NCBI RefSeq assembly: GCF_963678635.1
Contig: NC_087069.1
Location: forward strand, 39,891,076 to 39,955,075
DNA from: Symsagittifera roscoffensis
Lineage: Eukaryota > Xenacoelomorpha > Acoela > Convolutidae
DNA length: 64,000 nt
Direction: 5' to 3'
The notes under the pieces are model-generated. The model saw nothing but the letters and a program-made list of their open reading frames with translations. It did not search any database and was not told the DNA's origin. Position 1 is the stretch's first letter. Every line of letters begins with the position of its first letter. Of this stretch, positions 19,782 through 27,014 are shown piece after piece. Position numbers and translations under genes: made by a program.

Positions 19782-21632
19782 TCAGCCTATACTTAAGTAA
19801 TATTTCTTGTGTAGATATACTTGTATGTTCGTATCAGAGAATATCACTCGTACAAGCGCGTACAATTCCCGAGGATGCAGTCTTCCTCTGTTTGGATCGT
19901 ACACTGGAAGCGAGAGCTCCTTCACCTCCATTTCCACAAGGAAGTCCCTCAGCCTCGTCAAGGACAAGACTAGGTTTTCTGGGTCCACGTGCTGCTTCTC
20001 TGTCGCCCTCGTTACCAAGAAGCATAAGTACTTTCCCGGTATCTGCGACACCGCCGGAGGTAAGGCTGCTACGCCCCCTATCCCTGGTCTTTGCTTCCAA
20101 AGGAATTCCACGTTTTTGTATTCCCTCTTAAAATCTGCCGCTAGCGCTGTCCTAAAACTCATGTCTGCGGTGATCGCTATTGCACATGTTCTGTTTGTGA
20201 GTATGAAATCACTGTCTGTTAGTATTATGTTACTAGAATATTCATTCGGTAAATTAAAATATGACTCAACTACCCTGCCTATGCCAGGTTTCTTAGGTTC
20301 TTCGCCTGTTTCTGCTTCTAAGTCTCCTGTTTCTCTTGCTATTCTTAATTTTTTTATTATCAAGTTTTCAGTGTGGGTAATTCCTACCCCCACTCCCCGG
20401 ACAAAAATATCCATCGACGTCCCCGTCGATCGCATACCGGGTATCACGTCAAGGTTAGAAGCTGGAATGAGAAGTTGTCCTTCCTGGGCAGCCCAGGAAG
20501 GATCATCTCGTTCGGTCTTAATGTATTTCGCGCTTTCACGATCTACGTCTTGAATCGTAACGCTGGTCTCCTTAGGGTCTGATGTCATTTCGTTCAGCCA
20601 CTCTAAGGCACGCAGGTTCGTCAGGTCTTGTTCATATGACTGCTGTTGCTCATCGTCGAACTCTACCTCGGGTTTCGACCAGTCGTGAACCCACTCATCG
20701 TTGTGATCATCGACGATGTCAATGTCTTGTGACACAGTTATTTCCTCTAAACCCACTACTTCCTCCACTATTTTCTTTAGATCTATCCTATCCACTACAA
20801 AGTCGTCACCGTAAGGATTGTATTTCTTTCTTGGTCTCGTTCCGTCCTTCTGACGAGTCTGCATCGTGAACGGAAGATCTGGTTCCGAGTTCTTGGGAAC
20901 CTCTGTCTGTTCGGGATCCTGCCAATCTTCCTCTGCGTAGGGTAAGGTTTCATCGTCCGCTTCGATCTGTTCGTTTGGATCCAGGTCCAATGGTGTATCC
21001 GTACCTTCCTCTACGACTTCGTTTCCATCGTTCTTCTCCCTGGTGCCCTTTTCATTGACCTCACAAGCAGGATCCATCATTAGATAATCCCCTTCTTCCA
21101 TGTCTGCAGGTATACACCAGTCTTCTGTCGATGGATTGTGTGGCTCGATGTTCTCGTAGTGGGCGGCTCGGCCAGTACTCAGTCTATAAAAGCGTCCCTC
21201 CTGGTGCACCTCCGTAATCATGAAGGGTCCCCTCCATTTTTTTAGAAGCTTCTTTGTCCCTTTCGGTGGTATAACGTTCTGAAATACCCATACGTAGTCT
21301 CCCACCGAGTAAGCTTTTGCGCCAGCTGCTTTCTTGTCGAATCTTTTCCTTTGCCTTGCCTGTGCTTGCCGAGTATTTCGTCTGCACAGATCGTTCAATT
21401 CCTGTTGACGTCTGATCACATCCCTTACGTAAACCTGTGGAGATGTTTTCTTTCCCTCATACTCTGGGTAGAAGAATGTCAAGGGTAAAGACTTCTCGTG
21501 TCCCGTCAGCATCATGTGTGGACTGACTCCAGTGGTGGAGTGTTGCGTGCTATTATAAGCTCCCATCACCTGTGGAAGGTATCTGTCCCAATCAGTCATG
21601 TACCTGGAACAATATACTCTCAGCATAGACAC
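19782..21632 (-). CDS. Pol C-terminal part: integrase C-terminus, acidic linker, macrodomain-like domain
   Basis: 616 codons in frame with the integrase core, separated from it by a TAG at 21647-21645. Residues 1-60 finish the integrase core (DWDRYLPQVMGAYNSTQH). Residues about 110-165 hold a GPY/F-type module (WRGPFMITEV). Residues about 180-460 are an acidic, disordered-looking linker. Residues about 466-616 (20237-19785) look like an ADP-ribose macrodomain of the Poa1/TARG1 type: AIAITADMSF, then an Ala-rich helix with DFKREY, GGVAAL, GKYLCFLVTR, a SLTRLRDFLVE helix, ELSLPVYDPNRGRL, and a VIFSDTNIQVYL end. The glycine-rich binding loops are altered (RTALA for GAGIA, PNRGRL for the usual IGCGLD), so catalysis is doubtful. 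Confidence 0.75.
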   Translation of the reverse strand: MSMLRVYCSRYMTDWDRYLPQVMGAYNSTQHSTTGVSPHMMLTGHEKSLPLTFFYPEYEGKKTSPQVYVRDVIRRQQELNDLCRRNTRQAQARQRKRFDKKAAGAKAYSVGDYVWVFQNVIPPKGTKKLLKKWRGPFMITEVHQEGRFYRLSTGRAAHYENIEPHNPSTEDWCIPADMEEGDYLMMDPACEVNEKGTREKNDGNEVVEEGTDTPLDLDPNEQIEADDETLPYAEEDWQDPEQTEVPKNSEPDLPFTMQTRQKDGTRPRKKYNPYGDDFVVDRIDLKKIVEEVVGLEEITVSQDIDIVDDHNDEWVHDWSKPEVEFDDEQQQSYEQDLTNLRALEWLNEMTSDPKETSVTIQDVDRESAKYIKTERDDPSWAAQEGQLLIPASNLDVIPGMRSTGTSMDIFVRGVGVGITHTENLIIKKLRIARETGDLEAETGEEPKKPGIGRVVESYFNLPNEYSSNIILTDSDFILTNRTCAIAITADMSFRTALAADFKREYKNVEFLWKQRPGIGGVAALPPAVSQIPGKYLCFLVTRATEKQHVDPENLVLSLTRLRDFLVEMEVKELSLPVYDPNRGRLHPRELYALVRVIFSDTNIQVYLHKKYYLSIG

Positions 21633-21644
21633 TAACGTCCTGTT

Positions 21645-22127
21645 CTACCTTTCCACTAAACCATTCGTTTGAGGGTGGTATGTCGTGGAGTGAGCCTGAG
21701 CGACCTGTGAGCGTCTCATAAGCTCTTTCGTAAGCACTCCTACGAAAGCTGTTCCATTATCCGATTGAAACGTCATCGGACAACCATGTCTTGCTATCCA
21801 CGTATTGATCAGGTGGTCGCATGTCTCTTCCGCCGAGGCAGTTATGCAGGGCACGGCCTCTGCATACTTCGTGAAGTGATCTATCATGACCAAGACTTGG
21901 TTATAACCGCTGTCTGTCATGCATATCTTCTGGTGATCTAACTGCACCACCTCGTTGAATTCAGACGACTCAATCGATTGTATAGGAAATCGTAATTTCC
22001 TTGGATCCTTGACCTGTTGGCATGACAGGCACGCTGTTACCCATTTCTCACATGCCTTTTTCATTCCAGGCCACTCAAAGCGCTTCAGGATCCTCTGATA
22101 CACTTTGTCGATCCCTTGATGTCCCAT
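21645..22127 (-). CDS. Integrase: H2C2 zinc finger and DDE core
   Basis: 160 codons in the pol frame. The front has GHQGIDKVYQ, WPGMKKAC and CLSCQQ, the second half of the HHCC zinc finger; its first His lies just upstream of the ATG in the same open frame. The core shows the catalytic triad as QLDHQK, QSDNGTAF and NGLVER. The enzyme inserts the cDNA into the host genome. A TGA at 22148-22146 lies shortly before it and a TAG at 21647-21645 directly after the catalytic Glu-Arg. Both breaks fall inside conserved integrase sequence. Glutamine is common in relatives at the second position. Confidence 0.85.
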   Translation of the reverse strand: MGHQGIDKVYQRILKRFEWPGMKKACEKWVTACLSCQQVKDPRKLRFPIQSIESSEFNEVVQLDHQKICMTDSGYNQVLVMIDHFTKYAEAVPCITASAEETCDHLINTWIARHGCPMTFQSDNGTAFVGVLTKELMRRSQVAQAHSTTYHPQTNGLVER

Positions 22128-22145
22128 CTGATCATGCGACCTGAA

Positions 22146-24155
22146 TCATAGTTCTGTCTGATAGAGTTGTGGCAACACTATCGCGTTATATTTGTATAAG
22201 ACCTTGTCTTCTTCTCTTCTCCTGCAAGCCACGATCCCGTCCTTGTTCAGATATAATCTCCCCTCCTTCTGCATGAAGTATTGTCTCAGGATCCTATAGC
22301 TGTCTTCTTCCAGGTCACCTTTGTCTGGTGCACCGTTTTCTATCCACCTTTTTAGGTTGCTTGTCATGCGATCATTTCTCTGCGCCCTTAGAAGGTCCGA
22401 GAGTCTGTATCTCGCCTTCAAGTACGTCTTCATGACCCTCATCTGACTATTCAGCTCGTTGGGCTGATGTGTGTCTTCTTCCATCTTAACGCACCAAATC
22501 TTCGCCAACGGTTGTGTTTCTTGCTGAAACGGTTGAAGATCAGTCCTGACTGCCTCTTTCTGTGGCAATAAGCTCATCGACCGCTTTGATACTGCTATTG
22601 TTTCTAAGTCATCCGCTGCGTTGTCAAAGACTCTTTCACTTGGTATTAGGTAGCGATCACTGTCAGGATCCTGGTACACCTCTCTGTCCAGGTCCCTTGC
22701 CCGAGTTACCACTAGTAGCGTGTGTATCGCTAGTTCTGACAGTTCTGATTCCGTACTCGAGTTCCTGTCTGAATAGGTGTCCATTCCTGAGTTTCGGGAA
22801 TCATCATCCGTCGAAGAGGTTGTGCTGGAGACTGCGCTCTCCTCCAGATCATGTCTGTGCTTTCTTCGCATCCATCTGAACTCCCCGGACAAAACCTTGT
22901 TCTCTAGGTCCTGTTTCTCATCAGGAATTTCCTCGTTTATCTCAGACTCCCCGGACAAATTTCCTTGTCCCGGGTGTTGATCTTGTGATCGCTGGTTCTT
23001 CTCATCATCCTTCTCCCCGTACAAATAGTCTTGCAGCAGATTGTGTTCTACCTCTTCACCCTCTTTATCCCGGTCTACAAAGGTGACGGTTTTATTTCGC
23101 TTGCTGCTCCCCTGTTCTTTCTGTCCGTAAGAAGTACTTGTTAAAATCTCTTGGGGTATTGAGGATACTAGTTGCTGAACTATTGTCCTACAATCCCTTT
23201 CGTTCTCTTCGTGCTGTCGTCTGGACGGCATGATCTTCACTTTCTCACTGATTGTTAGCGATGCCACTGCAGCTGTCCACTCGGGGTCATCTCTGGTCAC
23301 TTCTCTTTCTAACAATCCACCCAGCATCCGCATCATTTGTGGTGTGACTTGAACCGTTTTATCCAATAATGAGAGGCTGTTTATATTCATGCGAGAGAGT
23401 TCTTGCTGGACCATGTTCGAGCGCAGCAACAAATCCAAGGGGACCGGGTCCTTCTTCGACAGGATCTTTATCTCGGCTGCTTTCTCTACAGGTAACTCAG
23501 GGTGCCCTGGAATTGGATGTCCAGACTTATCCAACCATCTCGTTAAGGGAAGCGCTTCATAAGTTTCTTTGTCTAGAAACGAGAATCCCTCCTTTATTTC
23601 CGCCTGATTGGCCTGTTTCTGCTCCAATCTTTCATAGAACTCAGTTTTCTTGCTGAGGCTGTCAGCATTCTGGTTTTTATCACGCATCCTATGTTCGATT
23701 ATCATATGGTAGCCATCCAATCTTACTATCCATCTACCAATATAACTCTGATCCATCGAGTAAGTCTTCAACCAGGATAACGCTCTGTTGTCCACGCGTA
23801 ACTTGAAGGGAGCGCTCCCCAAGTATGCACGGTACTTCTCCACGAATGTGACTACTGCAAACATTTCTGCTTTTGGTGCGCCATATTTCATCTCTGTGTC
23901 ACTCAAGACTTTGCTGCCGTATGCAATGAGACGGAGAACTGTTCTTCCGTTCCATTCTTGCTCTTGATGCAAGATTCCTGAGATGGCCACCACCGATGCG
24001 TCTGTGTCGAGAACATACATGCCCTTTTCTGTAGGCATGCCCAGCACTGGCGCTTCGCACAGTTCCCGCTTTATGTTCTCGAATGCAACCTGTGCCTCAT
24101 CGTTCCATTCGAACTTTTTCCCTTTGTTGCGCATCAGCTTCTGCATCGGGTACAC
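22146..24155 (-). CDS. RT connection, RNase H and long spacer
   Basis: 669 codons in the pol frame. It begins in the RT connection (PMQKLMRNKGKKFEWNDEA). Residues about 45-165 are RNase H: VLDTDAS with the first Asp, APKAEMFAVV with the Glu, LRVDNRALSWL with the second Asp, and DKNQNADSLSKK near the end. Residues about 170-560 are a long spacer rich in Ser, Asp and Glu, unusual between RNase H and integrase in ordinary Gypsy elements. The part near residues 590-669 leads into the integrase zinc finger. The spacer holds two TGTCCGGGGAGT words that also encode repeated LSGE peptides. Confidence 0.8.
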   Translation of the reverse strand: MYPMQKLMRNKGKKFEWNDEAQVAFENIKRELCEAPVLGMPTEKGMYVLDTDASVVAISGILHQEQEWNGRTVLRLIAYGSKVLSDTEMKYGAPKAEMFAVVTFVEKYRAYLGSAPFKLRVDNRALSWLKTYSMDQSYIGRWIVRLDGYHMIIEHRMRDKNQNADSLSKKTEFYERLEQKQANQAEIKEGFSFLDKETYEALPLTRWLDKSGHPIPGHPELPVEKAAEIKILSKKDPVPLDLLLRSNMVQQELSRMNINSLSLLDKTVQVTPQMMRMLGGLLEREVTRDDPEWTAAVASLTISEKVKIMPSRRQHEENERDCRTIVQQLVSSIPQEILTSTSYGQKEQGSSKRNKTVTFVDRDKEGEEVEHNLLQDYLYGEKDDEKNQRSQDQHPGQGNLSGESEINEEIPDEKQDLENKVLSGEFRWMRRKHRHDLEESAVSSTTSSTDDDSRNSGMDTYSDRNSSTESELSELAIHTLLVVTRARDLDREVYQDPDSDRYLIPSERVFDNAADDLETIAVSKRSMSLLPQKEAVRTDLQPFQQETQPLAKIWCVKMEEDTHQPNELNSQMRVMKTYLKARYRLSDLLRAQRNDRMTSNLKRWIENGAPDKGDLEEDSYRILRQYFMQKEGRLYLNKDGIVACRRREEDKVLYKYNAIVLPQLYQTEL

Positions 24156-24188
24156 CTTGTCCGCATATCCTTTAATGAATTCACGGTA

Positions 24189-27002
24189 TTAATTGGCAAA
24201 CCCCAGGAAGCTCATTAGCTGTGTGTCCGTCCTCGGAGCCTTCCATGTCAGCACAGCCTCTACTGCTTCCGGATCTGGCCTCACACCATGCCTGTCCACC
24301 ATTCTTCCCAGGTACTTGATCGAATCCCTAAGGATTTCACATTTCGATGGTTTGCATTTCAAGCCTGCTCTTTTCATACATCCGAAGACCTCATCGAGCC
24401 GATCAATGTGATCCTCCAGGGTCGGTGTCGCTATGACTACGTCATCCACGTAGCACATCAAGAGATTCCCGTACTTTTTGGTCACTCCTGTCAAAGCCTG
24501 AGCCATCAGCCTTTGAAAAGTTGCTGTTGCATTGCACAAGCCGAAGGGCATCCTCTTCCACTGGTACAACCCCAATTCGCACGCGAAACCGGTTTTTTCC
24601 CTATCCTTCTTCCGCAAAGGAACCTGCCAGAAGGCAGAACCCAAGTCCAATGTGGTGAAGAACTTTGCATCACCAAGCTTAGAGAGGCTCTCGTCTATTC
24701 GCGGTATCGGGTACGCATCTTTTATTGTTACCGCGTTCAAGTAACGAAAGTCGCAACAAAATCTAAGCTGCCCCCCTTTCTTTTTCGCCATTACTACTCC
24801 GCAAGCCCATGGCGATTTCGAGGGTTCTATCATGTCGTATTCAAGCAACATTTCTATTTCCGCTCGGCACGCTTCCGATTTATGTGGCGTCATTCGCCTT
24901 GCGCCTTCCCTATGGGGAACGGCGCCCTCTTCTAGTTCGATTTCGTGTTCGACGAAATTACAGCAACCGATGTCCGCCTTATGTTTTGGAAATACATCGG
25001 CGTTCCGATTTAGGAGGTCCCGCAATTTTTCGAAATCTCCCTCACCTATTTTCCCTTTTAAATGTTCTATCTCTGGCAAAACCGGTTTGTCAGATTCTAG
25101 TTCATATGACGAGGGGCGTTCCGGAAAATTTGAGCAGCTTGATAAGCCGTCGTCCGTATCGGATTTCATTGAAAACAATTTATGAATAGATTTTAATTCA
25201 TTAATTCTCTTTAAAATTTTATCTTTTTTTGCATGATAAGGACAGTCTTTCACACTATATTTCTTCAAGTTTTGTGTCTCCTCATAGTCGGTCCTCATCG
25301 GCAAAGCGTAGCCAAGCTTCTTTCCACGCTGGATTGAAACCGTGGTGTCCAGTGTGTTCAACAACACACTGACACACAGTCCGCTTCGCGTTACCGAGAA
25401 GCTCCGGCCTAAAATCACCGAACTCTGACTATTTGGATTCGGTACTAAGCAAACCTGTTTACTATCATTTAACGAATTTAAATTTCTCATTCTAAAAATT
25501 GCTACTACAGCTTGTCCTGGTTGTAATTTTACTTTTCTATCCAAAAAAACTGGTACCTTATTTTCGTCTGTTATTATCCTATTAATTGGTCTCTTAACAT
25601 ACTTTCGGTCCGGGTTTCTAATCCGTATCAGACCGTTGTTCAAGTCAATCATCACGTCAAAATTCCTGACAAAATCTCTGCCCAAGATGAATTGGTCGGC
25701 ATCGTCCAGATTCTCTACCACCAGGAAGCTCATCCAAAGATCCCGTCCTCCCATGTGGAGGACCGTTATTGGTGTTCTTCCGGCTACGTAGATAGCCCCT
25801 CGATTGGCTGCGGCCAGTCGGAGATTCGTTGGAATTAGATCTTCCCGCGTGAAGCCCATTCTTTCCCAAGTTTTTATCGGCATCACACTCACCACCGCCC
25901 CTGTGTCCAGAAGCCCTGTGACTCCAATTTTTGTTCCGTTGGTATCGAGCAGATGTGCTGTCACATCTGCTTCATATCCAATGTGTACTGCGTCTTGTTC
26001 CATCATGGCGTCATGGCCTATCCTGCGGACCTTTAGTTCCTCTTCTCCCAAATAGATCTGCCCCATTTGGTCATCATCTGTTGTTACATAAGTCCTGGTG
26101 TAGATACTGATTCCATCCACGTTCAGCATTATTTGATACGGCCCATAGACTTCCAGGTAGCGTCCATGAAGTTTCTTCATGCGAGGGCCACCCGTCGTTA
26201 GTAGTGCTCGCACAGCTCTCGACTCGGTGCGTGGCTCCACCTGCCTCAGATAATCTGCATATGTGTCCAAATGCATTAAAGTGAACTCTGATGGTTCACT
26301 CAGATTTCTTATTACCTGGTGTCCAGCCACTGAGATTATCGACTGTATCTTATTTCCCTGCGGCACCGTGCCGAACCTCTTACCGGAGATCACTTTAAGT
26401 TTCATGTCTAAACTGCTTGGTGTTTTCGTCTCCTCGAACTCCGTTGCTTCGAAGGTGTTCAATTGCTCCTGAAGCTTTTCATTTTCCAGTTCAAGTTTCA
26501 CTTTTTGTTCGATCTCTTTCGTCACCAATTCCTGTTGTACTCTATTTAGAGCATCCCTTGCGGCTGCCTTATAATCGATCTTGAAGTCCTCAGCTGCAGT
26601 TGCCGGTTCCGGCTCACGTGTCTCCCCTGTTACCGCTTGCATTTTTTTTGCCGCCAGCTCTTGAGGTTTATCCTTTCTGCGTGCCTCCGCTTCACTCAAA
26701 AGTCGAGCCTTGCTGGCTTTCACTCCTGACAAAGCTTCTTCATGTCTTGGATGCTTGATGTCTACCACTGCATCCCAGAATTGCGGACAATCTGATTTAA
26801 AATGACCTTCCAAGTTGAAAAAGAAACACCTCGGGCCGAATTTCGCAATTACTCCTCTCATGAAATCCTCATGGTCCAACTCTGACGCATCTTCGTCCTC
26901 GAGGCTAAAGCCTATTGCTTTCATGCCTTGTTTGTAAGCTGGGCATGCTGACACATGATGGTCTGTTGAACTGCAATTAGCGCAAGAACGTCTCTTGTCC
27001 AT
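24189..27002 (-). CDS. Pol N-terminal part: zinc knuckle, aspartic protease, reverse transcriptase
   Basis: 937 codons starting at an ATG four codons after the gag stop, in the gag frame. Residues 8-21 are a perfect CX2CX4HX4C knuckle (CANCSSTDHHVSAC). A second knuckle near residue 59 has lost its second Cys (CFFFNLEGHFKSDC). The retroviral-type protease is near residues 360-445, with GLLDTGAVVS and FILGRDF. The RT runs about residues 690-937, with RFCCDFRYLNAVT, FTTLDLGSAFWQV, MPFGLCNATATFQ and CYVDDVV. The frame ends with a TAA at 24191-24189 inside the conserved FLGFAN-YREF motif and resumes just beyond, so a single stop cuts the polymerase. Confidence 0.9.
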   Translation of the reverse strand: MDKRRSCANCSSTDHHVSACPAYKQGMKAIGFSLEDEDASELDHEDFMRGVIAKFGPRCFFFNLEGHFKSDCPQFWDAVVDIKHPRHEEALSGVKASKARLLSEAEARRKDKPQELAAKKMQAVTGETREPEPATAAEDFKIDYKAAARDALNRVQQELVTKEIEQKVKLELENEKLQEQLNTFEATEFEETKTPSSLDMKLKVISGKRFGTVPQGNKIQSIISVAGHQVIRNLSEPSEFTLMHLDTYADYLRQVEPRTESRAVRALLTTGGPRMKKLHGRYLEVYGPYQIMLNVDGISIYTRTYVTTDDDQMGQIYLGEEELKVRRIGHDAMMEQDAVHIGYEADVTAHLLDTNGTKIGVTGLLDTGAVVSVMPIKTWERMGFTREDLIPTNLRLAAANRGAIYVAGRTPITVLHMGGRDLWMSFLVVENLDDADQFILGRDFVRNFDVMIDLNNGLIRIRNPDRKYVKRPINRIITDENKVPVFLDRKVKLQPGQAVVAIFRMRNLNSLNDSKQVCLVPNPNSQSSVILGRSFSVTRSGLCVSVLLNTLDTTVSIQRGKKLGYALPMRTDYEETQNLKKYSVKDCPYHAKKDKILKRINELKSIHKLFSMKSDTDDGLSSCSNFPERPSSYELESDKPVLPEIEHLKGKIGEGDFEKLRDLLNRNADVFPKHKADIGCCNFVEHEIELEEGAVPHREGARRMTPHKSEACRAEIEMLLEYDMIEPSKSPWACGVVMAKKKGGQLRFCCDFRYLNAVTIKDAYPIPRIDESLSKLGDAKFFTTLDLGSAFWQVPLRKKDREKTGFACELGLYQWKRMPFGLCNATATFQRLMAQALTGVTKKYGNLLMCYVDDVVIATPTLEDHIDRLDEVFGCMKRAGLKCKPSKCEILRDSIKYLGRMVDRHGVRPDPEAVEAVLTWKAPRTDTQLMSFLGFAN

Positions 27003-27014
27003 ATCATCCCTCGG

